DNA of 34,570 nt from Scleromatobacter sp045810285 (GCA_045810285.1 JBJMWE010000393.1:1-34570); one strand, 5' to 3'; positions 16,538 through 24,887 are shown, counted from the first letter of the stretch. Notes: generated by a model not told the origin, from the sequence alone. Program-made: numbers and translations.

Positions 16538-16969
16538 TCAGGGCTGGCCCATGATGGCGGCGGTGGCGATCATCTCGTCCAGCAGCGCCGCCGTGGCCGC
16601 GCCGGGCACCGACCACGGGTCGAGGTTGCCGAGCTCGGAGTACTTCAGGATCAGGCCCGGGTTCAGGCGCGCCATGTTGACCTGACCCATCGACCAGCCG
16701 GCGAAGCGCCGTTCGCCGATCTCCTCGAACTGCAGCAGCGTGACCTCGGAGTGGCGCGGGTCGGCCACGATGCGGTTGTAGCGCTTGCTGACCGCCTCGC
16801 GGCCGCCTTCGAGCACCTGGATGAACAGGCGCCCGCTGTTGCACAGGCACAGCGCGCCGGTGAGGCCTTCGCGCGTGTTCGTCGCGCGCGACTTGCGCAG
16901 GATGGCGGCCACTTCCTCGTTGTCGAGATTGGCGGCCGCGCGGCTTGCATACATCAGGCGAACCAGCAT
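16538..16969 (-). CDS. Short BLUF-domain blue-light photoreceptor
   Basis: A 143-residue single-domain protein that should bind FAD and sense blue light through a change in hydrogen bonding around the flavin. The key residues of the BLUF family align: Tyr7 (MYASRA), Asn31 (NTREGLTGAL), Gln51 (FIQVLEG), and Trp92 and Met94 (GWSMG), with Tyr-to-Asn spacing as in AppA. About 45 residues after the core form the C-terminal helices seen in short receptors such as PixD. There is no output domain, so it must signal by protein contact. The start is 9 bp after the folE stop, so it is almost certainly co-transcribed with folE. The partner is unknown; an effect on pterin synthesis, or simply shared transcription, are the two obvious options. 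Confidence 0.92.
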   Translation of the reverse strand: MLVRLMYASRAAANLDNEEVAAILRKSRATNTREGLTGALCLCNSGRLFIQVLEGGREAVSKRYNRIVADPRHSEVTLLQFEEIGERRFAGWSMGQVNMARLNPGLILKYSELGNLDPWSVPGAATAALLDEMIATAAIMGQP

Positions 16970-16978
16970 GGCGGCTCC

Positions 16979-17755
16979 TCAGGCGGTCTTCTTGGACAGC
17001 AGCGACAGGAACTCGCGGCGCAGGTGCGGATCCTTCAGGAAGGCGCCGCGCATCACGCTGTTGGTCATCGCCGAATCGAGGTCCTTCACGCCGCGCCACT
17101 GCATGCAGAAGTGGTCGGCCTCCATCACGATGGCCAGCCCGTCGGGCTTGACGCGCTCCTGCAGCACGTTGGCCAGCATCGTGACCGCCTCTTCCTGGAT
17201 CTGCGGCCGGGTCATGATCCAGTCGACGATGCGCGAGTACTTGGACAGCCCGATCAGGTTCGAGTGCTCGTTGGGCAGCACGCCGATCCAGATGCGGCCC
17301 AGGATCGGGCACATGTGGTGCGAGCAGGCGCTGCGCACCGAGATCGGGCCGACGATCATCAGCTCGTTGAGCCGGGTGACGTTGGGGAACTCGGTGACTG
17401 GGGGCATCGCCTGGTAGCGGCCGCGGAACACCTCGTCGACGAACATCTTGGCCACGCGCTGCGCGGTCTCCTGCGTGTTGTGGTCGGAGTCGGTGTCGAT
17501 GACGAGCGCGCGCAGCACGGCCTGCATGTGCTGCGCGACCTCGGCCTTGAGCTCCTCGGTCTCGCCCGGCCGCACGTAGTCCGAGATGTTGTCGTTGGCG
17601 TGGAAGCGGCAGTCGGCGCCCACCAGCCGGTAGCGGATGCGCTCGGACGCCGGCAGCGCCGCGAGATCGGCCTCGCTGCGGATGAGCGCCAGCGAACGCG
17701 ACGGCAGGTCGCCCGCGTCGGGCGTGGAATCGGGCGGCGGGACGGGAGTGGGCAT
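16979..17755 (-). CDS. folE: GTP cyclohydrolase I
   Basis: Converts GTP to 7,8-dihydroneopterin triphosphate, the first step of tetrahydrofolate synthesis, as a homodecamer in the cytoplasm. The 258-residue protein has RFHANDNISDY, the DTDSDHNTQETAQRVAKMF block, and the zinc ligands Cys144 and His147 (ACSHHMC) and Cys217 (DHFCMQW). The Arg-Gly-Val-Lys motif follows at 221-224. This HANDN form of FolE has an N-terminal extension of about 40 residues, here Pro/Ala-rich. The ATG at 17755 (MPTPVPPP) is chosen; upstream in-frame sequence is non-conserved. It is the first gene of a two-gene unit with the BLUF receptor and diverges from rsmB across 201 bp. An A/T-rich stretch (AAAATAT, about 17790-17797) may hold its promoter. 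Confidence 0.95.
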   Translation of the reverse strand: MPTPVPPPDSTPDAGDLPSRSLALIRSEADLAALPASERIRYRLVGADCRFHANDNISDYVRPGETEELKAEVAQHMQAVLRALVIDTDSDHNTQETAQRVAKMFVDEVFRGRYQAMPPVTEFPNVTRLNELMIVGPISVRSACSHHMCPILGRIWIGVLPNEHSNLIGLSKYSRIVDWIMTRPQIQEEAVTMLANVLQERVKPDGLAIVMEADHFCMQWRGVKDLDSAMTNSVMRGAFLKDPHLRREFLSLLSKKTA

Positions 17756-17944
17756 GGATCGGCCTGACCTGGGAAAGCGTTCGGGGCGGATATTTTGCGC
17801 CGCCGCCACGTTTCGTGCCCTCGCGGCGCCGTTCCGGCCTTGTTTCGCGCTGGAAATGCACGAGCCGCGCCCGCCGGGTCGCGCCGGCCCCACACGTTGT
17901 CCGTGCCGACAAGGCGCCGACGCCCGGCGGTCACCCCCGGTCGG

Positions 17945-17956
17945 TAGACTGCCCGG
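17945..17956 (+). promoter_or_regulatory. Candidate -10 element abutting the rsmB GTG start
   Basis: TAGACT at 17945-17950 ends 6 nt before the GTG at 17957. This places the expected transcription start at the start codon, as for proA, the IclR gene and yaeQ. There is no ribosome-binding site in between and no clear -35 box. Confidence 0.35.
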
Positions 17957-19330
17957 GTGAATATTGACGACTCCTCCCGCGCTGCGCCCGCCGGCCAGGC
18001 GCCTGCGCTCGCGCGCCTGCTCGAACAGACGGCCGACGCGGTGCAGGCCGTGCGCGGCGGCCGCTCCCTCACCGACGTGCTCTCTGCCGTCCCTGCGCCG
18101 CTGCGCCCGGGCACCCAGGCGCTGTCCTTCCTGGTGCTGCGCCGGCTCGGCGCGGCTGAAAGCCTGCGGGCCGTCCTGGCGCCGCGCAAGCCGCCGGCCG
18201 ACGTCGAATCCTTGCTCCTGGCCGCGCTGGCGCTGCTGTGGCCCGACGAGGCGCCGCCGTATCCCGACCACACGCTGGTCGACCAGGCCGTGACCGCCGC
18301 CCGCCGCCGCGCGCCGCGCTCGGCGTCCTTCCTCAACGCCGTGCTGCGCCGCTTCGTGCGCGAGCGCGAGGCGCTGGTCGCCGACGCGCTCAAGCAGCCG
18401 GTCGCGCGCTGGAACCATCCGCAGTGGTGGATCGACCGCCTCAAGGCCGACTGGCCCGCGCAGTGGCAGGGGCTGCTGGCCGCCGCCCAGGCGCGCCCTC
18501 CGATGTGCCTGCGCGTGAACGTGCGCCAGGCCACCGGCGCGCAGTACCTGCAGCGGCTGGCGGAGGCCGGCCTGCCGGCGCGGCTCCTGGGGCCGCAGGC
18601 GATCGTGCTGGACACGCCGGTGCCGGTCGAGCGGCTGCCGGGCTTCGCCGATGGCGCCGTGTCCGTGCAGGACGCCGCCGCCCAGCGCGCGGCGGAACTG
18701 CTCGTCGGCGCCGGGCTGGCGCCGGGCGCCCGCGTGCTGGACGCCTGCGCCGCCCCCGGCGGCAAGACGGCGCACCTGCTGGAACTGGCCGACCTCGACG
18801 TGCTGGCGCTCGATGCCGACCCGCAGCGCCTCGCGCGCGTGGACGCCACGCTCGCGCGCCTGCGCCTGCCGGCACGTACCCGCGTGGGCGACGGCCGCCG
18901 CCCGGCCGACTGGTGGGACGGCCAGCCGTTCGACGCGATCCTGCTCGATGCCCCGTGCAGCGCCTCCGGCATCGTGCGCCGCCACCCCGACATCCGCTGG
19001 CTGCGTCGCCCCGAGGACATCCCGGCGCTCGGCCGGATCCAGGCCGAGCTGCTGGACGCGCTGTGGCCCACGCTCAAGCCGGGCGGCTGGCTGCTGTACG
19101 CCACCTGCTCGGTGTTCCGGAGCGAAGGCGAGCACCAGATCGACGCATTTTTGCAACGCCGCGGTGCCTCAGTCGCCCATTTGGACGGCCGCTCTCCCGG
19201 CCACCTGCTGCCACTGCCGGACAATGGTTCCAGCGGGGCGTCCGGGCCCGGCAGCGGCGAGGGCCCCGGCGTCGCCGATGGCTTCTACTACGCGCTCATG
19301 CGCAAGGAGGACGCTGCCGCCAGGACCTGA
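17957..19330 (+). CDS. rsmB: 16S rRNA (cytosine(967)-C(5))-methyltransferase
   Basis: SAM-dependent enzyme that methylates C967 of 16S rRNA. The 457-residue protein has an N-terminal NusB-like RNA-binding domain (about 15-145) and a C-terminal Rossmann methyltransferase domain. Motif I is LDACAAPGGKTAHLLEL (261-277). Cys334 in DAPCSASGIVRRHPDIRW and the nucleophile Cys384 in YATCSVF are the two cysteines of the m5C family. The start is GTG at 17957; no ATG lies near the expected N-terminus. It heads a co-directional run with a DUF4390 gene and ntrYX, the usual order in Burkholderiales, though fmt, often upstream, is not here. Confidence 0.94.
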   Translation: MNIDDSSRAAPAGQAPALARLLEQTADAVQAVRGGRSLTDVLSAVPAPLRPGTQALSFLVLRRLGAAESLRAVLAPRKPPADVESLLLAALALLWPDEAPPYPDHTLVDQAVTAARRRAPRSASFLNAVLRRFVREREALVADALKQPVARWNHPQWWIDRLKADWPAQWQGLLAAAQARPPMCLRVNVRQATGAQYLQRLAEAGLPARLLGPQAIVLDTPVPVERLPGFADGAVSVQDAAAQRAAELLVGAGLAPGARVLDACAAPGGKTAHLLELADLDVLALDADPQRLARVDATLARLRLPARTRVGDGRRPADWWDGQPFDAILLDAPCSASGIVRRHPDIRWLRRPEDIPALGRIQAELLDALWPTLKPGGWLLYATCSVFRSEGEHQIDAFLQRRGASVAHLDGRSPGHLLPLPDNGSSGASGPGSGEGPGVADGFYYALMRKEDAAART

Positions 19331-19394
19331 CGTCGCGATTTCGTATCAAGAGAAGCCACCTTCGCGTCCCCTGACGCCATTTCGCATCGCCATC

Positions 19395-20003
19395 GTGCAC
19401 CCGCCCCTGGTTCGAACGCCTCACCGCTGGAATCGCCTCGCCCTCGACGCCCGTCGCGTCGTCGCGTCGGCGTTGCTGGCCGTGGCGTGCTGCCTCGGGC
19501 TGGCCGGCGTGGCGCCGCCGGCGCAGGCCCAGGGCGTGGAACTGCCGTCCATCGCGGCCAAGCGCCAGGACGGCGGCGCGGTGCTCGACTTCGTCGCCAA
19601 CCTCACGCTCAGCCGGTCCGTCGAGGACGCGCTGCGGCGCGGCGTGCCGGTGTATTTCGTGGCCGAGGCCACGGTCAAGAAGCCGCGCTGGTACTGGCGC
19701 GACGAGCGCATCTCGCACGTGTCGCGCAACTGGCGCCTGTCGTACCAGCCGCTCACGTCGGCCTGGCGCGTCAGCCTGGGGGCGTTCAGCCAGTCGTACC
19801 CGTCGCTCGAAGAGGCGCTGACCACCGTCACGCGCATCGCCCACTGGCGCGTCGCCGAATCCGGCGTCGACGCCACCGACCGCTACTACGTCGACTTCCA
19901 GTTCTACCTCGACTCGTCGCAACTGCCGCCGCCGATGCGGCTGGACCTGTCGCTGCAGTCCGAGTGGAAGCTGAGCGTCGAGCGCACGGTTCCGGTCGAA
20001 TAG
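19395..20003 (+). CDS. DUF4390 family exported protein
   Basis: A protein of about 200 residues with a signal-like hydrophobic segment (VVASALLAVACCLGLAGVA, probable cleavage at AQA/QG) and the DUF4390 pattern: LDFVANLTLSRSVEDALRRG, GVPVYFVAEATV, KKPRWYWRDERI, RNWRLSYQPLTSAWRVSLG. The family is known mainly by its place between rsmB and ntrY in betaproteobacteria; its function is unknown, but conservation of order suggests a link to envelope sensing by NtrY. No ATG exists between the rsmB stop and the conserved part. I use GTG at 19395, which has no obvious ribosome-binding site. An AAGAGAAG stretch lies about 40 nt further up, so the start is uncertain. Confidence 0.82.
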   Translation: MHPPLVRTPHRWNRLALDARRVVASALLAVACCLGLAGVAPPAQAQGVELPSIAAKRQDGGAVLDFVANLTLSRSVEDALRRGVPVYFVAEATVKKPRWYWRDERISHVSRNWRLSYQPLTSAWRVSLGAFSQSYPSLEEALTTVTRIAHWRVAESGVDATDRYYVDFQFYLDSSQLPPPMRLDLSLQSEWKLSVERTVPVE

Positions 20004-20044
20004 CCGCCCCGAATCGAAACCGCCCCGTGGCTGTCGACGACTCG

Positions 20045-22339
20045 ATGACCATTCGCCGGCGCGCATCGTTCGCGATGAGCCGCCGTTCGGTGCGCTTCGT
20101 CTGGACCGTCGCGATCCTCGCGTTCCTGGGCGTGGCGCTGGTGCTCGGCTTCGTCGTGTCGCTCGCCTCGGGCGAGCCGGCCATGTACGAGCGCAACTTC
20201 GTCTGGCTGTTCTGGCTCAACTCCATCGTCGCGCTGGCGCTGCTGGTGGTGCTGGTGGGCGCGACCATCCGGCTGGGCCTGCGCTGGCGCAGCGGCAAGT
20301 TCGGCAGCCGGATGCTGCTCAAGCTCGCGGCCATCTTCGCGCTGGTGGGCGTGGTGCCGGGCGCGCTCATCTACACCGTGTCGCTGCAGTTCGTCACGCG
20401 CACCATCGACGCGTGGTTCGACACCAAGGTCGACCAGGCGCTGGTGGCCGGCCTGAACCTCGGCAAGGGCACGCTGGACACGCTGTCGGCCGACCTCGTG
20501 GAGAAGGCGCGCAACGTCTCGATGCGCCTGGGCGACCCGCACGCCCCCGGCGCCGCGCTCGCGCTCGAGCGCATGCGCGACCAGATCGGCGCGCAGGATC
20601 TCGCACTCGTCGCCGGCAACGGCCAGATCGTGCTGGCGGCCAGCTCGCGCCCGTCGCTGATGCCGGACCGGCCGTCGGCCACGCTGATCCGCCAGGCGCG
20701 CGCCGCCGGCCAGGCGAGCCAGGTCGAGGGCCTGGAGGACGAGGCGTCGCCGGGCACGGGCGTCGCGCCGCGCATCCGCGCCGTGGTGCAGGTGCCCTCC
20801 AGCAGCCTGTCGCTGGACAACAGCGAGCGCTTCCTGCTCGCGGTGCAGCCGCTGCCGCCGGTCGTCGTCACCAACGCGCTGGCGGTGCAGGCCGCCTATC
20901 GCGACTACCAGCAGCGGGCCCTCGCGCGCGAGGGCCTGCGCCGCATGTACGTGGGCACGCTGACGCTGACCGTGGTGCTGGCGGTGTTCGGCTCGGTGCT
21001 GATCGCCATCACCTTCGGCAACCAGCTGGCGCGGCCGATGCTGCTGCTGGCCGAGGGCATGCGCGCCGTGGCCGCGGGCGACCTCGGCGCCAAGCCCGTC
21101 TACGAATCGCGCGACGAGATCGGCGGCCTCACGCGCTCGTTCGCGCAGATGACCGAGCAGCTGGGGCAGGCGCGTTCCGACGTCGACCGCAGCGTGCAGG
21201 CCGTCGAGGGCGCGCGCACGCGCCTGCAGACGATCCTGGACAACCTCACCGCCGGCGTCATCGTGTTCGACACCCACTGGCGCATCGACACCGTCAACCC
21301 CGGCGCCACCCGCATCCTGCGCGTGCCGCTGTCGGCCTACCAGGGCCGCAAGCTGGGCGACGTGCCGGGCCTGGCCGAGTTCGCGCAGAACGTCGAACAG
21401 CGCTTCGAGCTGCACCTGGCCAGCCCTGAGGCCGGCGAGCGCGCGCTGTGGCAGGACCAGTTCGAGCTGAAGGTGGGCGACAAGGGGCCCGAGCTGAGCC
21501 TGCTGGTGCGCGGCGCGCTGCTGCCCGACGATGCGCGCCTGATGGTGTTCGACGACATCACCGAGGTGGTGTCGGCGCAGCGCTCGGCCGCCTGGAGCGA
21601 GGTGGCGCGCCGGCTCGCGCACGAGATCAAGAACCCGCTCACGCCGATCCAGCTGTCGGCCGAACGCCTGCAGTTCAAGCTGGAGAACAAGCTCGCCGAC
21701 GCCGCCGACCAGGCGATGCTGCAGCGCGGCGTGGGCACCATCGTCTCGCAGGTGCAGGCGATGAAGCAGCTGGTCAACGAGTTCCGCGACTACGCGCGCC
21801 TGCCCAACGCCAACCTGCAGCCGATCGACCTCAACGCACTGGTGGGCGAGGTGCTCGCGCTGTACGGCGACGCCCACGAGAAGGGCCACCTCGTCTCGAA
21901 GCTCGAGGCCGGCCTGCCGCAGATCATGGGCGACACCACGCAGCTGCGCCAGGTGGTGCACAACCTCGTGCAGAACGCGCTGGACGCCGCGTCGATCTGG
22001 CCCGACGCGCTCGTGTGCGTGCGCACGGAGTCGGCCCGCAACGACGACGGGCGGCTGCGCGCCGTGCGTCTCAAGGTGGAGGACAATGGGCCCGGATTTC
22101 CGGAGAATGTCCTCCAGCGCGCGTTCGAGCCTTACGTCACCACCAAGTCCAAGGGCACCGGCCTGGGCCTGGCGGTCGTCAAGAAGATCGTCGACGAGCA
22201 TCGTGCCCGCGTCCGTATCGCGAACCTGGGCAGTGGCGAAGACGGCGCGACCGGCGCTGCCGGCGCCCAAGTTTCGATATCATTTTCCCGCTTCGTCGAG
22301 GCCGCTCCCCAGGGGCGGCCGGGCGAAACCCCTGTATAA
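20045..22339 (+). CDS. ntrY: Sensor histidine kinase NtrY
   Basis: Membrane-bound kinase of the NtrYX two-component system, associated in other proteobacteria with nitrogen metabolism, redox sensing and envelope control. With the ATG at 20045 it has 764 residues. Transmembrane segments are at about 17-40, 53-75, 89-117 and 303-323, with a periplasmic sensor part at about 118-300. Then follow HAMP (about 324-378), PAS (about 388-500; LDNLTAGVIVFD), HisKA with phospho-acceptor His526 in ARRLAHEIKNPLTPIQLSAE, and HATPase with the N box (VVHNLVQNALDA), VEDNGPGF and GTGLGLAVVKKI. GTG at 20027 and ATG at 20075 are other possible starts. It lies 41 bp after DUF4390 and 57 bp before ntrX. Confidence 0.93.
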   Translation: MTIRRRASFAMSRRSVRFVWTVAILAFLGVALVLGFVVSLASGEPAMYERNFVWLFWLNSIVALALLVVLVGATIRLGLRWRSGKFGSRMLLKLAAIFALVGVVPGALIYTVSLQFVTRTIDAWFDTKVDQALVAGLNLGKGTLDTLSADLVEKARNVSMRLGDPHAPGAALALERMRDQIGAQDLALVAGNGQIVLAASSRPSLMPDRPSATLIRQARAAGQASQVEGLEDEASPGTGVAPRIRAVVQVPSSSLSLDNSERFLLAVQPLPPVVVTNALAVQAAYRDYQQRALAREGLRRMYVGTLTLTVVLAVFGSVLIAITFGNQLARPMLLLAEGMRAVAAGDLGAKPVYESRDEIGGLTRSFAQMTEQLGQARSDVDRSVQAVEGARTRLQTILDNLTAGVIVFDTHWRIDTVNPGATRILRVPLSAYQGRKLGDVPGLAEFAQNVEQRFELHLASPEAGERALWQDQFELKVGDKGPELSLLVRGALLPDDARLMVFDDITEVVSAQRSAAWSEVARRLAHEIKNPLTPIQLSAERLQFKLENKLADAADQAMLQRGVGTIVSQVQAMKQLVNEFRDYARLPNANLQPIDLNALVGEVLALYGDAHEKGHLVSKLEAGLPQIMGDTTQLRQVVHNLVQNALDAASIWPDALVCVRTESARNDDGRLRAVRLKVEDNGPGFPENVLQRAFEPYVTTKSKGTGLGLAVVKKIVDEHRARVRIANLGSGEDGATGAAGAQVSISFSRFVEAAPQGRPGETPV

Positions 22340-22396
22340 AGCGTCTTTCGCGGCGCATCGGTCCGCCGCGCGCCTCGCCGCCCCGTTCCCACATTC

Positions 22397-23113
22397 ATGG
22401 CCACGATTCTTGTAGTTGACGACGAAATGGGCATCCGCGCCCTGCTGTCCGAGATCCTCACCGACGAGGGTCACACGGTGGAGGTGGCGGAAAACGCCGC
22501 GAACGCGCGTCTGGTGCGCGAGCGCCTGCGTCCCGACCTCGTCCTGCTCGACATCTGGATGCCCGATGTCGACGGCATCACGCTGCTCAAGGAGTGGGGC
22601 GCCACCGCGCAGCTGAACATGCCGGTCATCATGATGAGCGGCCACGGCACCATCGACACCGCCGTCGAGGCCACGAAGTACGGCGCCATCGCCTTCCTCG
22701 AGAAGCCGATCACGCTGCAGAAGCTGCTGCGCGCCGTCGAGCAGGGCCTCGCGCGCCCGTCCTCGCGCCCGGCGGCGGCCGGCGACGTCCAGGCAGCCAT
22801 GCTGCAGGGCAACGGCGGTTACCGCCCCGACGCGATGACCGTCGAGGCCGCGATGACCGGCGGCCTCGGCCTGCAGCCCACCGCGCCGCTGAACCTCGGC
22901 CCGCAGCCCGAACAGAGCTTCGATCTCGACCGCCCGCTCCGGGAGGCGCGCGACGCCTTCGAGAAAAGCTACTTCGAATTCCATCTCGCCCGCGAGAACG
23001 GCTCGATGACCCGCGTCGCCGAGAAGACGGGCCTGGAACGCACCCACCTGTACCGCAAGCTCAAGCAACTGGGCGTCGACCTCTCGCGCGGCAAGCGCGG
23101 CGCCGGCGGCTGA
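22397..23113 (+). CDS. ntrX: Response regulator NtrX, short form without AAA+ domain
   Basis: Receiver for NtrY. The 238-residue protein has an N-terminal receiver domain with Asp8, Asp9, phospho-acceptor Asp52 (LLDIWMPD), Ser81 (MMSGHG) and Lys103 (FLEKPI). A linker of about 65 residues rich in Gly, Pro and Ala follows. The C-terminal Fis-type helix-turn-helix is at about 190-232 (SMTRVAEKTGLERTHLYRKL). The sigma54-interacting AAA+ ATPase domain of classical NtrX is absent: from receiver to Fis domain there is only linker, with no Walker A or GAFTGA motif. It therefore probably binds DNA without driving sigma54 promoters directly. This short form is, as I recall, usual in Burkholderiales. 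A hairpin follows the stop. Confidence 0.9.
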   Translation: MATILVVDDEMGIRALLSEILTDEGHTVEVAENAANARLVRERLRPDLVLLDIWMPDVDGITLLKEWGATAQLNMPVIMMSGHGTIDTAVEATKYGAIAFLEKPITLQKLLRAVEQGLARPSSRPAAAGDVQAAMLQGNGGYRPDAMTVEAAMTGGLGLQPTAPLNLGPQPEQSFDLDRPLREARDAFEKSYFEFHLARENGSMTRVAEKTGLERTHLYRKLKQLGVDLSRGKRGAGG

Positions 23114-23120
23114 AGCCCGA

Positions 23121-23138
23121 CGCCGACAAAATTCGGCG
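23121..23138 (+). terminator. Possible terminator hairpin after ntrX
   Basis: CGCCGA (23121-23126), loop CAAAAT, TCGGCG (23133-23138) form a 6-bp stem 8 bp after the ntrX stop. No T-run follows, so it may be a weak or Rho-assisted end. Confidence 0.35.
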
Positions 23139-23143
23139 CCCGC

Positions 23144-23174
23144 TTGTCAGGACAGCCCCAAACCCTGCTAGACT
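23144..23174 (+). promoter_or_regulatory. Candidate tRNA-Phe promoter
   Basis: A TTGTCA-like -35 box (23144-23149) and TAGACT (23169-23174) are separated by 19 bp, longer than the usual 17. A GC-rich stretch follows, as in stable-RNA promoters. The -10 element is the better-supported half. Confidence 0.4.
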
Positions 23175-23218
23175 AGCGGGCTTCGCCGATCGCTCGGCGA
23201 GGCAAGTCTGAAGAAGAC

Positions 23219-23294
23219 GGCCTGGTAGCTCAGTTGGTAGAGCAGCGGATTGAAAATCCGCGTGTCGGTGGTTCGATTCCGCCCCAGGCCACCA
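23219..23294 (+). tRNA. tRNA-Phe (anticodon GAA)
   Basis: A complete 76-nt cloverleaf with encoded CCA. The acceptor arms GGCCTGG and CCAGGCC pair fully. The D-arm has TAGCTCAGTTGGTAGAGCA, the anticodon arm has CGGATTGAAAATCCG with anticodon GAA, and the T-arm has GGTTCGATTCC. A terminator follows 14 nt after the CCA. Confidence 0.98.
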
Positions 23295-23308
23295 CGAATT
23301 TCATAGGA

Positions 23309-23341
23309 AGCCCTGCACGGTTCAGCTGTGCGGGGCTTTTC
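23309..23341 (+). terminator. Rho-independent terminator of tRNA-Phe
   Basis: AGCCCTGCAC (23309-23318) pairs with GTGCGGGGCT (23328-23337), one U-G pair included, across a 9-nt loop, and runs straight into TTTTCT. On the other strand it could also serve the J-domain gene that ends at 23370. Confidence 0.85.
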
Positions 23342-23369
23342 TACTATCGCCGACGCCTGAACGCCAACT

Positions 23370-24503
23370 TCAGAACGGCATGAAGTCGAACTCGGCCCGC
23401 CGGCGCTGCTCGCGCTGGCGCTTGAGCCAGCGCTTGGTGCTGGCCGCGTCATCGAGCAGGCGCTGCTCGTGCTGCTGCTGGTCGAGTTCGGCGCGCCACT
23501 GACGGCTCGTCTGCTCGAGCACGTGGCCGAGCTTGCGCGGGTTCAGCCCCAGGCCGGGCCCCAGGCCGAACTCCATGCGAAACGCCATCTCGACATGCTC
23601 GAGTTCGGCCTTGAGTTCCGCCAGTTGCTCGCCCAGCACCTTGTTGTAGTGCTTCAGGCGCTGTTCGCCCGCGTTGGCGATGTGGCTCGCATCGATCTGC
23701 TCGATCTGCAGTTGCAATTCCAGCAGCGCGAGCAGGTCGTTGGCCTCATAGGCCTGGTTGACGCGCTGCATCAGCGCCGTCTTCTCCGCTCGCTGCCGCT
23801 CGTCGGTCTCGCGATCAGGGTGCAAGGCGCTGGCGAGCTTGCGGTAGACCTCGCGCACCGATTGCGTCGCTTGCTGCGCCTCGGCCTCGCGCCGTTGCTG
23901 CGCCGCGGACTGGCGCCGACTCCCGCCCTTGGCGTTGCGCCTGGCGTCCTCGGCAGCCATCTGCTCCTGCAAGCCCTGCTGCAGCCGCTCGAACAGATCT
24001 TCATCCGAAGCAATGCCCTCGTCGTCGCCCAGGTCCACGCCGATCATCGCCTCGGCCAGGCCCTTCATCGCGCGCCTCCTCTCGCGTTGTTCGGTGTCGA
24101 AGTCGACCTCGGCGTGCTTGTCGAACAGGGCCTTGAGTTCCGGATCCTCACCGCGCGCCTCGAGCAATTCCCCGGCCGCCTCGCACAGCAACTCCCGCAA
24201 GGTGCCGCGCTCGGCCTTCGTCCAGCGTCCCTGCTCGAGCGCGGCGTCCAGCGACAATACCCACTGGCGGTGCCCGGCGAGCAGTTGCTCCTGCAAGGGC
24301 TTCAACACCTCCTCATGCGCCTGCCGGTACGCCGCCGCGTTGTCGTTCCATGCCGCCAGGGTTTGACGCGCCAGCTCGATCTTCTTGAGCAGCGCATTGA
24401 ACCGCTTTTGGGATGGCGTCAGCGCCGGACCAGCCGGCGCGGCGGGGACTTGGAGGGCATCGAGGCGCGACACGGTCGACTCCATCGTGATGAGTGGCGC
24501 CAT
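23370..24503 (-). CDS. J-domain (DnaJ-like) protein with internal J domain
   Basis: A 377-residue cytoplasmic protein, rich in charged helices and likely coiled coils. The J-domain signature is internal: VREVYRKLASALHPDRETD, with His228-Pro229-Asp230, followed by the third helix (EKTALMQRVNQAYEANDLLALLE). The HPD triad stimulates the ATPase of Hsp70 (DnaK). The N-terminal 200 residues (QKRFNALLKKIELARQTLAAW, then Glu/Arg-rich helices) and the C-terminal helical part are not standard DnaJ regions: there is no Gly/Phe stretch and no zinc-finger region. It should be a specialised co-chaperone with unknown clients. The start at 24503 has no clear ribosome-binding site; Met7 (24485) is an alternative. 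It is convergent with tRNA-Phe. Confidence 0.75.
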   Translation of the reverse strand: MAPLITMESTVSRLDALQVPAAPAGPALTPSQKRFNALLKKIELARQTLAAWNDNAAAYRQAHEEVLKPLQEQLLAGHRQWVLSLDAALEQGRWTKAERGTLRELLCEAAGELLEARGEDPELKALFDKHAEVDFDTEQRERRRAMKGLAEAMIGVDLGDDEGIASDEDLFERLQQGLQEQMAAEDARRNAKGGSRRQSAAQQRREAEAQQATQSVREVYRKLASALHPDRETDERQRAEKTALMQRVNQAYEANDLLALLELQLQIEQIDASHIANAGEQRLKHYNKVLGEQLAELKAELEHVEMAFRMEFGLGPGLGLNPRKLGHVLEQTSRQWRAELDQQQHEQRLLDDAASTKRWLKRQREQRRRAEFDFMPF

Positions 24504-24887
24504 TGTCGTTCGAGCCGAAAGTCAGCTGCTGCGCTCATGGCAAATGGCAAGAACGCAGTTGATGGACCGCCTGGCGGCGGGCCTCGCACGGGCAGGCTTC
24601 GCTTCGGCCGTTTTCCGGCACGAGAGCGTGGGACCATGGCTTCGGCGGAGCCGATGGACTCGGCCTCGGGGTGCCCTGCACTACGGAAATTCACGCCGGG
24701 AATCGAGCGTGAAAGTTGCGCACTTTTCCACATTCGCGTGTCGAACCACCCCCATCTTGGGGAGCCTGGAAGTGCCCCAAGAAGCCGTGCCGGGCCTAGA
24801 CTGGACTCACACAAAATCGCGCTGACGGTGATGGACGCGCTCTTCGACGGTGAGGAGCGACAAGGCCGGCGAGACGCGGAGGGAACG
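24504..24887. other. Divergent spacer upstream of a small gene, with an inverted repeat
   Basis: This 384-bp stretch has lower GC than its surroundings and no gene I trust; an open frame at 24385-24825 crosses the J-domain gene start and has no coding character. The visible structure is the inverted repeat CTTGGGG (24756-24762) and CCCCAAG (24775-24781), with 12 bp between arms. It lies about 107 bp before the small gene at 24888. It may be an operator or a hairpin in its leader. Confidence 0.4.

Noticed and set aside
19904..22270. A 788-codon minus-strand frame across ntrY
   Set aside because: ntrY has every kinase motif on the plus strand; the antisense frame is a composition effect.
23219..23294. 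tRNA-Phe as an integration site for a mobile element
   Set aside because: There is no integrase nearby and no repeat of the tRNA 3' end downstream; the terminator follows directly.
24385..24825. A 146-codon plus-strand frame over the J-domain gene start and spacer
   Set aside because: It overlaps the start of a supported gene, has no ribosome-binding site and lacks a coherent protein composition.
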